Source: Adiantum capillus-veneris
Taxonomy: Eukaryota > Streptophyta > Polypodiopsida > Polypodiales > Pteridaceae
Reading direction: 5' to 3'
NCBI GenBank assembly: GCA_014529385.2
Contig: CM043946.1
Coordinates: 19,359,077 to 19,423,076 of the forward strand
DNA length: 64,000 nucleotides
A model generated the notes under the pieces. That model had not been told where the DNA came from, ran no database searches, and saw only the letters and a list, made by a program, of their open reading frames with translations. This document shows, piece by piece, positions 25,301-38,185 of this stretch (its first letter is position 1; every line of letters begins with the position of its first letter). Both the position numbers and the translations under genes were made by a program.

Positions 25301-26091
25301 AGCCCATAATGGCTTCTCACTTGAAAAATTTTGGTCTTTAAAATTCTTTCATAAACATAATTTATGAAGCAACACATTAAGCAACAAATTTAGTACAAAT
25401 ATCATAAGACAATGCATATGTAGATAAAGTAAATGGTTTATATGCGTGTTGGCTATTGTTTTATTTGTCAAAAAGATAGTATTCACGCACATATACTAGT
25501 AGTCATCGTAGTGTATACACCCTCTTCACATAGTAAAAGTACTAGTTATAGTAAAATATCAACTATTGTTTCTATGCCAAGTAGAGTGTTTCTATGCCAT
25601 CAAAAAGATGTAATTATTCAAGTGCTTAAATATGCAAACAAGGCCTTGAGAGTTTGTGATGATCCATGCCATAGAATTTGCCAAACGAAGATCCACCTTT
25701 TTATAATGGACTGTTTACAGTATCTAGGCCCCTCGTAATGCATAGAAAACGTGGTATTTAAAATGGGTAGCATTTGAACAAATGTATCACAAAAACGTGC
25801 TAACAAACTACCTAATTAGCCGTGGTCTCCATACATCAAATGCATGCAGAGATCATACTGCATGCTGTAGAACCAACTGATATTAAATTGAGCAATATCC
25901 CCATTCAAAGCCAAGCTAATATAGAAGGGAAATGTTAAGCTAAGTTCAGGATGCATTAAGCTCGGAGTTTACTCATCACTTTCAAAGAAAAGAATCACAC
26001 AATTTTAAAGACCAAAGTTTGCATTGAGCATCATTGAGTACCTCGTAGGTGGACGACCCCTTCGAGTCAACGCGGAGTTTCGACCAGCCAT
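22313..26091 (-). pseudogene. DNA methyltransferase-like gene, multi-exon, second family member
   Basis: Minus-strand exons from GT-AG sites: 26091-26042 (ATG; MAGRNSALTRRGRPPTR, basic), ~25180-25030, ~25020-24905, ~24830-24690, 24604-24384 (NIVDPNLGTDWLARVLSLKW), 24294-24034, 23953-23688 (NCPWWIDME), 23616-23542, then ~23480-23040 and 22980-22850, and 22795-22313. The last exon holds FLELGCGTAPVLVACLASG, a class I methyltransferase SAM-binding motif, then VALDIDE as acidic motif II, near the C-terminus. A segment near 23200 (ADLIFLDLHF) may be a decayed DPPF-type motif IV. Exon order and the Trp-rich and SAM motifs parallel the gene at 13623-17692, but no DGNHR/ParB exon is visible. A TGA at 22544-22542 and frame changes near 23200 and 24800 suggest inactivation. 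Target and activity unknown. Confidence 0.55.
25225..25345. repeat. Lone degenerate copy of the 255-bp repeat
   Basis: TTTAAAAAAATTGGACAGAGC...GTACATAGAGCATTATTTC...CCCATAATGGCTTCTCAC matches the middle of the 20925-21935 units. It lies in what would be the first intron of the minus-strand methyltransferase-like gene. Confidence 0.6.
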
Positions 26092-27411
26092 TGTCAATTC
26101 GTGTTCTAAATCACACCTCTCAAATCCCTTTCTAAAGCAGGAAACCACACTCTTTTGAAACCGGAATCCACGGACCTGCTGAGCTTGTCTTGGACAGAGC
26201 TACCTGAACAACCGCACGCCGGTGCGCGCTCTTGCGGCTACTTGAACGCTGACCTGCCTGACCTGCCTGAACCAGCCTGCCTGCTCGTGAACCGACTGAA
26301 ACTGGCTGAACGTTGACCTGCCTGTTGAACCGGGTGAATGCTCACCGGCTGAAATCGGACCTGCGTTGGCCTTGTGTAGGGCAGCAAGAGATAAGCTCAG
26401 CTGAAATCGGACCTGCCTGAACTACCACGTGTTGGTGATCCTACAGGTAGATAGGTATGGCTCCTCGCACGCACTCGCAATAGAGCAAACGCAAGCACGC
26501 ATGCAGAAGGGAAAACCTCAAAAAATGCAAGCACGCGTGCAACAGAGGAACCTCAGAGCAGTGTTCCGGAAATATCATTTTCACAAACATACAAAATTCC
26601 CTCCAAGACAAATCTGAACCAGAAATTTTACAATACTAGCCAATACTTTTGCAAAATTACACTATTTTCCATGTATTTTAAGCGGAATTTTCTCTCTCTT
26701 GCCCTCCCCTCAACCGGCTACTTTGATTTTGCAACCGGCTCAAGGCTGTTTTTGTTCTTGAAACATGTCTTTTAATTTACTATTGATGTAGATTACGACG
26801 TATGTTCAATTTTGAATTGATGTATTGTGATTCCGTGTTACTTCCATCTACATGGCACATTTTGATTTAGATGTTTTGTGTTGTGTTGTTGACACCCAAA
26901 AGTTGAGAGACATACAGGCTCTAACCTCATGGTTAGTGTGTAGGTTGTAACTTGCCTTGAAAGTGATAATTCCATTCTAAATTCAAATGACAAAGTCATT
27001 CAAATTTTTAATGTTTTGCTCGAATTTATTTTTGGAAGTGAGATATGGTGTGATTAGTTTCAAATCCTCAATTTCCCGAACACTGCCTCAGAGAGATCGC
27101 GTTTCACAGAGGCCCAATTATTAAAATTTTAAAAGATTTTGGCATAAGTTAAGTTACTTAGAGGATCAATTTTACTCGATTTTACAGATTTTACTCATTG
27201 ACAAGATTTTATTGAATTTTTTAGATTTTGAACCGGATTTGCTTAACGTTTCGGTGATCATGTTTTATGAATGCAAGCCGTCTGCACCGCTTTTTGGAGA
27301 ATGATGCCCGAAATAACGACTACCATCTGTAGCTGATGTTATTTTTCAGTCTAGACTCTGTACTCACTTTCATTTGAAACTTAATTAGTAACCTTAACTT
27401 CTCTAAGACAA
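26092..27411. other. Upstream spacer between the divergent methylase-like and MULE-like genes
   Basis: A GC-richer patch (26150-26400) contains repeated CCTGCCTGAAC and ACCGGCTGAA phrases, a local imperfect tandem repeat. It lies directly upstream of the minus-strand ATG at 26091 and could be its promoter. The rest is AT-rich with no gene. Confidence 0.4.
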
Positions 27412-28230
27412 TTGCTTCCAATGTCTAGGCACATTACAGTATTTGGGCCACAAGTTGGTCAAAAGCTTGTCCTTATTTTTGAAAGCAGCACATATGCGCT
27501 TTCTGTCTCTTCTATGAAACAACATTTTGAGCTAACTAATGTGTTTACTTTACATCCACTTACATTAAGTGGAGGACAGGTAAAAATGGAAGTTACTGAG
27601 TCTATTAGTGGTGAAGAGATCTTCCTTCTGAATCATGATGTCTGTCAGTTCTTCAAGGTTCGCTTGACAATTCTTGAACATGACAATGGAATTAAGGCTC
27701 CTCCAGTAATTGTCGATTTAGAATCAGATGCCCAGTCAGGTGGTTGCTCTAGCGTACTTGATATTATATGCTCAATGCCATTGCAGAGAAACTTGTACTT
27801 GGCTCTGAAACAAGATAAAGATATCATTCAAGTTCAAGAGCTTCCTGTGTTTTATGATGGATGTGCTGCATTTGAGTTGCCCTCTCTAGGTCACGCTAAT
27901 GGAATGATTGGGATGGAACAGAGACATGATAGCCACATGTGGACTGAATATGTCACATGTAGCAGTGATACCTTTCCAGGGGTCGTTAGGTTCAGTCGAT
28001 GCTCGGGTCACTTATGTTGTGTCAACATTAATTGTCCATATTACTCGAGGACAGGACTCTACAATGAGATTCATTGGTGAGGCCGGCTTTCAAAGTCATC
28101 TCCAAAAGGCATGCTGACACCTGAATATGGCACCTTGACATGCAATCATTGCTCTAAAATGCCAGAGTGTGTGGCAACCTGTCCTACAATTATTTATTAT
28201 TGTATGCCAAGGGAGAAACAAAAGTGGACC
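27412..28230 (+). pseudogene. MULE/SWIM-type transposase-like gene, 5' part (interrupted)
   Basis: The N-terminal portion of a gene whose remainder is at 35804-38185. It has one long frame from an ATG at 27412 (an upstream start is not excluded) with a single TGA at 28078-28080, after which the same frame continues to 28230. The end carries zinc-ligand-like pairs (CVNINCPYY; CNHCSKMPECVATC) and then PREKQKW. The frame resumes immediately after the inserted element as RCVMHLGEHQHP, so reading frame, motif and target duplication all agree that this was one gene. The pattern resembles the N-terminal Cys/His region of Mutator-like (MULE/FAR1-type) transposases. Confidence 0.7.
28226..28230 (+). 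repeat. Target site duplication (left), GGACC
   Basis: GGACC immediately precedes the 5' LTR and is repeated at 35799-35803 after the 3' LTR. Confidence 0.9.
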
Positions 28231-29180
28231 TGTTAGAAGCGGCTAACGGCTACACCAATTATGCACCAATCTATGGATATGCCATACTGCACAATATTTA
28301 CTTTTCATTGTATAGGGCTTGGGCTCATTTAGGAGTTCCAAAGTTGTATGAGTTTAGGCTAGAGAGCTCACTTTATCCCATAGTTGAAGGGTTGAGGCCC
28401 AAAACTATAAAAGAGCCCTATGCTTAATGAGAGGTGATTCTTGAGTGGTCCTTTTGAGAAATCTCTCCCTAGAGGAGGTCTTGATGGCCTAGCCTTTGAG
28501 CTTAATGCCCATGCTTAGAAGGCTAGTGCTAATCACATGTAATTAGTGTAATCCTCTCTTAATTAATCTAGTCTTCATTATGTTGTCAATCATGTTTATC
28601 TACTTTCCTTCAGTGTTTTGAAGTGTTGATCTTCTCTAATCTAACTCTTACTTATGCTAAGCTACTCCGATTAGTGGAGTCCTTATCTAACTCTCTCGAT
28701 TAAGCGGAGTGGGTGTACTCGTGATTGAGGGATTAGAGTTGTCCTCTAATGGTGTGCTTGTGTGTGTGTAGGTTTAAGAAGCCTTGAGCTTAACTTGATT
28801 ATGTGTGACTTGATTTGGACACCATGATGGGCATGGTTGGGGTGGCCGACTTGAATGCGATCTTGTGCGCTTAATCGTCAATGCATGTAATTAGAGTTGT
28901 GCTTGAGAGATTCCAAGATTAGTGTGTTTTACTTCGTTGCTTGATGTGTGTAGATGATTGCTTGAAATTGATGCTTGATGTGCGATTAGCATTAGTTTAA
29001 TTGGGATGATTTCTATTTGCATTGGAGGATGCACGCTCTTGAATCCTCTCAATCTTTGCATCCGATGACGCCCTCGCATATTCTTTGTGTGATGCCTCCA
29101 AGCCCTAGCCGGGTCATGCTCTCTCTCTCCGGATCGATAGATTTGTGGGAGATTGCCTATGCTATGGCGAGACTCCAACA
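28231..29180 (+). repeat. 5' LTR of the LARD-like element
   Basis: 950 bp, TGTTAG...CCAACA. A TATA box (CTATAAAAG) lies at 28405-28413, with transcription presumably starting about 30 bp downstream. Confidence 0.95.
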
Positions 29181-29181
29181 T

Positions 29182-29198
29182 TGGCGCCGTTGCCGGGG
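29182..29198 (+). promoter_or_regulatory. Primer binding site
   Basis: TGGCGCCGTTGCCGGGG one base after the LTR, the classic primer site of plant Athila/Tat-type Ty3 retrotransposons. Confidence 0.93.
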
Positions 29199-31345
29199 CC
29201 AGGGTGCCTACGCTAGTGGAGTTGAGGTTGCAAAAGATAAGAGTAATTTGATTACCAATTTCTTATAATTAGGTAGAATTTGATTTGTGTGTAGTGTAAT
29301 TAGGTTTAATTGGATGTGTATAGAGTCATTTCACCCCCAAAAACCCCTAAATTCTCTTTTGATTTTGCTAATTTTTCACTAACCTTCACTAATTTTGCAT
29401 CCCATTCATGCTAATTTTGTGCTAATTGTACTAATTCCATGATAATTTCATGCTAATTGTGCTAACCTAACCACTAATTTTGATTTGGAATGTATGCTAA
29501 ATCCCCTTAATTGAGGAGGATCATCACTCTTAATTGCTCTAATCTATGCCTAATCATGTGATTGAGTGTTGATTGTGATCAATTTTGGACCAAATCGGAG
29601 TTGCACACATGTGTGTGCAATGGAGTGTCTACACGAGGAGCAAGGATTAAGCGAGCAAGCAATCAATTGTAAGTGGATTGACCTACTCCGTTCAATTTTC
29701 GATTGATTAAGTTGATCCCATTGAGTTACTAAATCATTGCTAAAATTAGGTGTGTGTGCCTAATTGATGGAATTTATGCCTAATTTGATGAAATTGGATG
29801 CCTAGATGCTTGAGGAATGGTAGTTTTGCTTAAATTGTGTACGCAAATCACTAAATTGATGTGTATGTGAGGCTATTCTGATCATGGAATGGGCCTAATT
29901 GCCAATTAGGGCAAGATTTGAATGTGTGTGCCCATTTTAAATAACTTTGATGAGAAGATTTATGGTCAAATTGAGCACCTAAATGCTTGAAGATTGATGA
30001 TTTTGCAAGAAATGTGTGTGCAAACATTAGGAATTGGCCTAATTTCGTTGCTAATTGAGCAAAAAATTGGATTTGTGCACCTAATTTTTGTGTGTGTGCA
30101 ATGCTAAATTGAGTTAAAATTTGATCAATTTTTGATTAAAATTGAGTTAATTTAGCATGTATATACTCATGTATGGGTGATCAAGTGTGCAATTGATGAA
30201 ATGCAATGAGTGTTTAATGAAATTTTTGCACAAATTGACGGCCTAAATTTAGGTGTGTGTGCCTAATTAATGGCCAATTATGCTTGAATTGGGGATGAAT
30301 AATTGGTAGCAAGTACCAATTATGATGATTATTGGACCTAAAAGATCGGTGTGTATTTGACTGATTGACTTCAGATGATTCAATTGATACCCAATTGAAA
30401 ATGATTGATCTACATTGCCATTGTGATGCGAATGCCATTCGATTGGATATGGAAAAAATTTTCATTACATTGTGCATTTTCAAGTGCCATAATCAAATTT
30501 GGGTAACTGTACAAACCAAGTGACAAAGCCGATTTGATTTGGATGATTAGGGATTTGAAATATGAGCAATTAGTTTTTGCAATGATTGAAAATAATTGGA
30601 CTTGAATGGACCAAAGAAGATTTGATTACTCATATTGTGTTGATGTATTGAAAATCAATTTTCAGCATAAAATTCTTCCAATTCTAGTGTATGGCGAAAT
30701 GGATGAGATTGGATTAATAATGTGTGCATTGATGATAGTTGGATGGTTGTCTTGTTTTTTTACATGATGCATGTGCCATTCTAGCTGCTAGGATATTCAA
30801 ATTGAGGTGTATGCACCATCAAAGGGAGCAAAATTTTAGGTTTAAGACTACAAAAGAAATATTTTTATGAGCCTATTAGCATTGCTGGACTTGCACCGGT
30901 TGCAGTAGCTCTGGCTCCTGGAATGGCGCGCACACACACTTACCTTAATTGAGGAGGATCCCCTGATCCTCAAACCTCCGGCCTCGCCCCTAGCTACCTG
31001 CCACAGCTACCTTCAAATAGGCCATAACTGCTTGATGACGCACCCCACTCTCTCTCTCTCTCTAGCTGCCCTGCACTGAGTCCTCCTGCTTACGCCTGCA
31101 CACCTGCCTGGGATTGACAATCCTTGCAATAAGTTACCCACACACACTATAGGGCGGTGCAAGCTGCTCCCGGCACCCTTGATTATGCTGCAACTTGCAG
31201 ACCCGCCTGCCATAAATCCACACACACACAGTCTGTGGCGGGCTCCAGCATCAAACAAAAGCACACAGCCGGTTTGGCTGCTTGCCAGACCCCACGCCAA
31301 CACACACACACGTGACACACCGCCTTCCAAGCCTGCTGCAGGCCA

Positions 31346-31612
<267 letters not shown>

Positions 31613-32399
31613 GCTTGTAGCAGCCTTGTCTGCTTTCAATTCAAAGAAAACTGGCGTCTCCTTCTGCTCCCGATCCCCCTAATTTTGCTGCCACAGTGCA
31701 GTCCCGCCTGCCATGGGCTCGCAGCTCTACACAGAGCACAACACTCACACACGCACACTCATACACACACAAACACACACACACTCCTCTCTCCCACAAT
31801 CTCCCTGTCGACCTGCGCAAGCTGCAACATCTCGCCATTAAAAAAAAAAAGAGAGGAGAATAACTCAGTTTAAAAAAAAGAAAAAAGGGGAAAATCATTT
31901 ATAAACATCAAGGGACGTTCCCACCCTTAAGTTCAAAATTTTGCTAGCTTGAGTTGCAAGTGCTCGGGCTTTGCTCGAATTTCATAAGCGGAGCTTGTTG
32001 CTTTGGTCATCTGAAAAGGGTTGGAGACAAACGACCTCAGAATTGCACAAATGCTTATCTGTGTATTCATTATTTCGTGCTCTTAAAAATTACCAATTTT
32101 TAAAAGCCGAAACTAGAAAAAACTTGTATTGTCTGCTAAATGAGCTACATAAGAGCTTGTTATACCCATTGATAAGTTTATGCGAGGATTGTCCTAGACA
32201 ACTCTAGTGCTCCTTTTTGAATACCTGCTTTTTTACATCAATTATTGGACTATTTTACGACACAAGCATTCAATTTGATTTACTCAAAAGAGCTTAGAAA
32301 ACAAAATTTTACCTTATGCTTTTCCTCTGCGATGTTATATATAGCATATCAGCTACATGTGAGCTTCATCTTGAGGTACATTGAAGTAAACTGATGCTT

Positions 32400-33480
32400 G
32401 GTCAAGGAGTGTGCATTCAACTTGAGCTTGGCATTGTTTGTTACATTTTTAGTGCTTGATTTGAATGCGAAAATCATGCAAAGTACTAAAATTGATCTTG
32501 TTTGACGGCCATAAGAGGGCTTATGATTGTTCTTAAATTCTTTTAGTGCTTATATTGTGTTGACCACATGAATGTATAACACTAATCAATGATCTTTGTT
32601 TGAAGCGATGATGATACAAAACAAGGTTTTTATGCCTCGAGGGGGCTTCAATTCACTTCATCTTATGCTCTTCTTTTTCCCTTGCTATGCATGCCGTATG
32701 AGTGCTAGCTGGATGTGATCATCAAGGGTGTGCATTGAAAGTTGGGCTTGGCATTGATTGTACATTTTTAGTGTTTGATTTAAATGGAAAATCCTTGCAT
32801 AACACTAACATTGGTCTTGTTTGATGGACAAAAGAGAGCACCAAAACTTTTGGGCTTGTGATTTAGCATGCTTTTAGTGCTTGTATTGGATGATCAAATG
32901 CTTAAAAGCACTAACATATGAGTTATTTGAAGGGTTGTGGCAGGTAAAGTGTGGTTTCAAATGATCCAAGGAGGGTCATCATTGCCATATTGCAAAATTT
33001 GGCTACTTAGAGCCATTCCAATTATTTGGATTAAAGTTGTAATGCTAGCTCATAGCTTGGTCTAAAAATGCAAATTTTTCATTTTGAGCTAGTGTTTAGC
33101 CGGCTTTTTGAGCTTTCAAGTACAAATTTGGCTAGTAAGAGCCATTCATTTTCATTTCATCGAGTTGCAGTCATCTCTAGCTCATAGGTTGCACTAAAAA
33201 ATGTAAAATTTCATATGAGTTAGTTGTTAGCCAACTTTTTGAAAAGCTTTAAATTGTAAAATTTGGCTATCGAGAGCCACTTCATTTAATCCAAAAGTTG
33301 CATTATTTTCAGCTCTTGGCTTGTATTGTTTTTTCCATACTTCAAGTGAGCTAGAAATTAATCGACTTTTGAATCATGCATGAGAGATGGTAAAGATTGC
33401 AAAATTTGCTTATGTGGAAGCATTTTATCTCTCTCATGGTTGTTATGTATGCATAAATTTGCTGCATTAGAGCATCATGT
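32400..33480. repeat. Degenerate internal repeats in the LARD
   Basis: Two versions of a ~300-bp segment occur near 32440 and 32740 (TTTTTAGTG(C/T)TTGATTT...GGTCTTGTTTGA). A ~110-bp motif, AAATTTGGCTA..(A/G)AGAGCCA, recurs at about 32996, 33123 and 33257, with weaker versions near 33400 and 33455. Confidence 0.65.
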
Positions 33481-34834
33481 GCATAACCAAAGGCACTTTT
33501 TTCCCTTTGGCAAATTCGGGTATGCAAGACCCTAGCTTTAGGTATTCATTGATATTTTTGTGTGCATTTCGCTTTCAATAATTGGTTTTTGGAGCTTGTG
33601 TTTACACTTAGCTTCAAAAGGCTTCTTTTTGCAAATAAAAGATCAAGAGACTTCTCTACTCAAAGGATGTTTGCTCAAGGTTTCTCAAAGAGCATGAATA
33701 GGTGTAATCCTTCCATGATTTGGCTCTTTGTTCATCTCTCCATTATCTTGCTTGGTTTAAGTGAAGTTTTACTTCTAAGCTATGGTTTTTTCAGGTTAGA
33801 AAGCTAGGCATCGTAAAGTTTCAACACCCTACTTTGTGAAAATTAAACTCACCAAAAAATTATGTTAATCATAGGTAGTTAGCTTTGACCTTAGGTTAAT
33901 GTAGGATCATTTCTTGCTAGTCCTAGATACTTAGTGATAGTCTTAATATCCCATTAACTTTTGTCATGACCTAGGGCTATGATTAGCTTTAGTCTTTTTT
34001 AGTCCAATTGCCATAAACATCTCATAAAGGAAGCAATAAAAATGTGCTAAAAAATGAACCATGAAGCAAAGAAGTGTCCAAAAAAAGTTGCAAAAATGCT
34101 ACTAAAGCACATGAAAATAAAAATTCTATGTTATGATGTGTCTGTGTGAGGCCTAGCGCCTTATTGGCACTTGGTAGGCGAGGGGAATCACCTTGGCTCG
34201 CTTGGTCAAGGCCCTAAACCGATGCCCTGGGATAATAGGGGTTAGCCGTCGCCTTGGTAAGCTAGTAGGCTTTTGGAACACCTTCTTGAGGGTTCAAGGA
34301 GCTGAGAGTCGCACCTAGACTTGCCTTGGTGTGGTAGCCTTGTGATTGTGCTTTAATTTTTCAATGAATGACTAAATCAAAACTTCCATGAGCTTCAAAA
34401 ATCTTTGACAATGTACTAATAGATTATGAGCTTTTTATAGCCCATAGACATGATAGACTTGAATGATTTATTAAGATTGTTCACATAGTTTTTAGGCTAG
34501 TAGGTTTATGAACTTGCATTAGCCTAGGGTCATAATTGATTGCTTGTGTTTCATGCATAAAACTGAAATTTCAAGTGGTTTAATCTTCACAATAGTGTGA
34601 GTATTTTTTTGCTTTATGTTGTCTAGTTTTTGACTATGATTAACCCATCTTTTAGAAGCAAAAAATCACTTTGCATGATTGTTCATTTATGCTTCATGTT
34701 TTATTCATTATTGGTGGCCTTTGATGCTCATTACTTGTTCTTATGTTTTGTAGCTCAACATTTCTTCCTTGGACTTGCTTTCTACCATGTCACCGTGTCT
34801 TGCTTTACCGGCACACGAGGACGTGCACCAAATT

Positions 34835-34847
34835 AGGAAGGGGGGAA
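34835..34847 (+). promoter_or_regulatory. Polypurine tract of the LARD
   Basis: AGGAAGGGGGGAA directly before the TGTTAG start of the 3' LTR. Confidence 0.92.
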
Positions 34848-35798
34848 TGTTAGAAGCGGCTAACGGCTACACCAATTATGCACCAAGCTGTGGATGTGCC
34901 ATAGTGCACAATATTTACTTTTCATTGTATAGGGCTTGGGCTCATTTAGGAGTTCTAAAGTTGTATGAGTCTAGGCTAGAGAGCTCACTGTATCCCATAG
35001 TTGAAGGGTTTGAGGCCCAAAACTATAAAAGAGCCCTATGCTTAATGAGAGGTTATTCTTGAGTGGTCCTTTTGAGAACGCTCTCCCTAGAGGAGGTCTT
35101 GATGGCCTAGCCTTTAAGCTTAATGCCCATGCTTAGAAGGCTAGTGCTAATCACATGTAATTAGTGTAATCCTCTCTTAATTAATCTAGTCTTCATTATG
35201 TTGTCAATCATGTTTATCTACTTTCCTTCAGTGTTTTGAAGTGTTGATCTTCTCTAATCTAACTCTTACTTATGCTAAGCTACTTCGATTAGTGGATTCA
35301 TTATCTAAATCTCTCGATTAAGCGGAGTAGGCGTACTCGTGATTGAGGGATTAGAGTTGTCCTCTAATGGTGTGCTTGTGTGTGTGTAGGTTTAAGAAGC
35401 CTTGAGCTTAATTTGATTATGTGTGACTTGATTTGGACACCATGATGGGCATGGTTGGGGTGGCCGACTTGAATGCGATCTTGTGTGCTTAATCGTCGAT
35501 GCATGTAATTAGAGTTGTGCTTGAGAGACTCCAAGATTAGTGTGTTTCACTTCGTTGCTTGATGTGTGTAGATGATTGCTTGAAATTGATGCTTGATGTG
35601 CGATTAGCATTAGTTGAATTGTGATGATTTCTATTTGCATTGGAGGATGCACTCTCTTGAATCCTCTCAATCTTTGCATCCGATGACGCTCTCGCACATT
35701 CTTTGTGTGATGCCTCCAAGCCCTAGCCGGGTCATGCTCTCTCTCTCCGGATCGATAGATTTGTGGGAGATTGCCTATGCTATGGGGAGCTTCCAACA
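34848..35798 (+). repeat. 3' LTR of the LARD-like element
   Basis: 951 bp, collinear with 28231-29180. TATA box CTATAAAAG at 35023-35031. It ends CCAACA, followed by the GGACC duplication at 35799-35803. Confidence 0.95.
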
Positions 35799-35803
35799 GG
35801 ACC
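35799..35803 (+). repeat. Target site duplication (right), GGACC
   Basis: Matches 28226-28230. Confidence 0.9.
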
Positions 35804-38185
35804 CGTTGTGTGATGCATCTAGGTGAGCATCAACATCCTTGTGCGGAAGGGAGGTCAAGAGTAAATGAGAAAAAAGTAGCATCAGTGCTTCAAGCTTGTG
35901 CTGCTCAAGAACCATTCACTACAGCCAAACAGCTCGAGTGCATGACTGCTCAGGATATGATCATGGGAAAGCTTGTAATGGAAAATGCAGACAACATCGA
36001 ATATATTGAAGATTGTGAGTTTGTTGAATTTTTGACACAATCACACCTTTGTCAAGTAGACGAAGGATTGAAAGAAGCTTGGAATGCGCCAAAAGATCAA
36101 AAAATATACGTGCAAGAGGCTTAGAAGCAGTGCTTGACTTGAAGAGTAAGAGTAGGTATGCATATATACATGATGTTCTCTTCCCTGGTCAACTTGGAAA
36201 TGCCCAGCAGCCACATGTGTTCAAAATGTCAATAATTGGGCCAGGAAGTGGAGTTGATCTGGTTAATCAAATGTGTTAAGGTGGAAATCTTGAGCAGATG
36301 TTGATACACTTTGATCATGTGCATCGTGTGCAAGGATGGACCACAATGTCTGCACATGTTTATGATCCGTTTGTTCGTGAACTTATGACAATTGCAACAT
36401 GTGAGTTTACTGTGGAGAATAAGTTTGCACAGATAGCGTTTTGGAAGATGCTCAATAAGGTGGTTCAAGATCAAGGATTTGATAAGCCTGAGTTCAGAGG
36501 TTTCATGTTTGATGAGGCTAATGCAAATTGGATAGCAATCAAAACAGTTTACTTTGGGGGTCCCAACAAGGTTGTACCATCTAAGGAAAGGTCTTGTGTG
36601 TTTCATTGGGAGCAATCCATGATCCGACATACTACTAAGTGTATCAAACCTTCCTCACAAGAGGAACACAAAATTAAATGCCGAAAATGGCGAAATGCAC
36701 CATCAGAGAATCAAGCAGATATTTGCAAAGGAGAGCTTCCTCGCTTTTGGAGAGCAGGGCATGCTGTTGATGGTGAAGTTTCATGTTTGGAGACATGGTT
36801 GGCTTGGTGGGATATCAGAGTTTCACATTGGGGAGGAAGATTTGTTATGCATGACGAGTCTGGCATTTTTGTGCCAAACACTAACTTGTCTGAGAGTAAA
36901 CATGCTAGCATGCGGGCATGCTTTGGTTTCAAAGAGAAAATTAGTTTATATGAAGCCGTAGGGGCAGATATGGCAATGGCTGTACTATAAAGTGTTAAGT
37001 ACAATGCATACCTTAAAGGTGCAAAGACATGTAGTGGTCCCGGAATACAAGACCTTGTGCAAAGATTTTTAAATCATACATCCACTGCCTCGGCTGCAAC
37101 GAAGTTGGTCAATCTTACACACTGCTCAATGGACAAAATGGGTTTGCAAAGTCTAGAGATGAATAGGTCAAATATAAGGGAGAAGAGTGTAAAGAAAAAG
37201 AGACCAATCTTTGTGGATGCTGGTGTTGTGCTAGAGGATGATAGCCACAAGCCCGAGTATGTCATAGTCACTGAGCCCATTGGTAGAACAAAGTATGAAC
37301 GTGCACATGGGGAAACAAAGTATTGACCTGAGGTGACTGTTGCAAAAACGGTATGGGCAATAAGGAGAACTGAACCTGGACGTAAAATGACATGTTTTGG
37401 AATTTTGCAAGATCAAACAGATAGATGTGGACAATTCCACTAATCAAGGCTCGCCCAATATTAATTCTGGGGTAGCTGCACCGTGCTTTTGGGGTCGAAG
37501 AAAATATCCCTCGTCAGGATCAAAGCCTGGGGGGATTATTGAGGGTTATGTATGGTTCTGCAATGCTAGTAACATGCACACATGGAAGATTCATGACATG
37601 GTGGTGGGGACACCCGGACCTCCACCAGGGGTTTGGAGGGTTGCAGAGGGTACAAATATACTACCACATGAGGTAGAACAACTCCAAGCAAATGGTTTTG
37701 TACTTCAGAAACAACATGGGGTAGAATGTGCAACTGTGAATGGGGGCATTCAAGCAGCAAATAGAGTTACAAGTGCCTTTTGGCCCAAATACAGGGATGG
37801 CAAGGTTATTAAATGGCGCTCAAAGCTGACAAAAGAATTTCAGACTAGAATTGATATTGGAAAATGCATGGCAGCAACATTAGTTAAAGAAGTTATTGTT
37901 GTGTGCAATGAAACACATGTTTTCTACATTAGCACAGAGGGGTCAAGGGCAAAGGGAGTTTCATACTCTGTGACATTGCCTGATTTTACAAGATGTACAT
38001 GTGAGGACTTCCAAAAGAGAGAGTCCAAGAGGTTGACATATGTGCCATGCAAGCATATTTACTATGTGTTTCTCCAAATTTTGGGTTTGGACTCTCATAC
38101 CCATGAGTTCATGCACCAAGCAGCCCTAACGAAGGTGGAGCTGTTTCAAGCTTTGGGAGGATTGCGGCCACATGTGCAGCAATAG
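35804..38185 (+). pseudogene. MULE/SWIM-type transposase-like gene, 3' part
   Basis: Continuation of the gene at 27412-28230. Reading starts in the frame of the ORF ending 36124 (LGEHQHPCAEGRSRVNEKK), shifts frame at about 36120, and runs through stops at 36277-36279, 36988-36990 and 37324-37326 before another shift near 37400-37440. The core (36298-36990) looks like the MULE transposase domain: FMFDEANANWIA supplies an acidic catalytic-type position and CVFHWEQSM the conserved C..H. Near the C-terminus (about 37990-38065) CTCEDFQ...VPCKHIYYVF is a SWIM zinc finger (CxC...CxH), a hallmark of MULE/FAR1/FHY3-type proteins. The final frame is 37397-38185. Number of lesions: at least four stops and two shifts over both halves. 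Terminal inverted repeats were not found. Confidence 0.75.

Noticed and set aside
28891-29268. ORFs repeated at 35509-35826
   Set aside because: They lie in the two LTRs; duplication is due to the LTR pair, not to selection on a protein.
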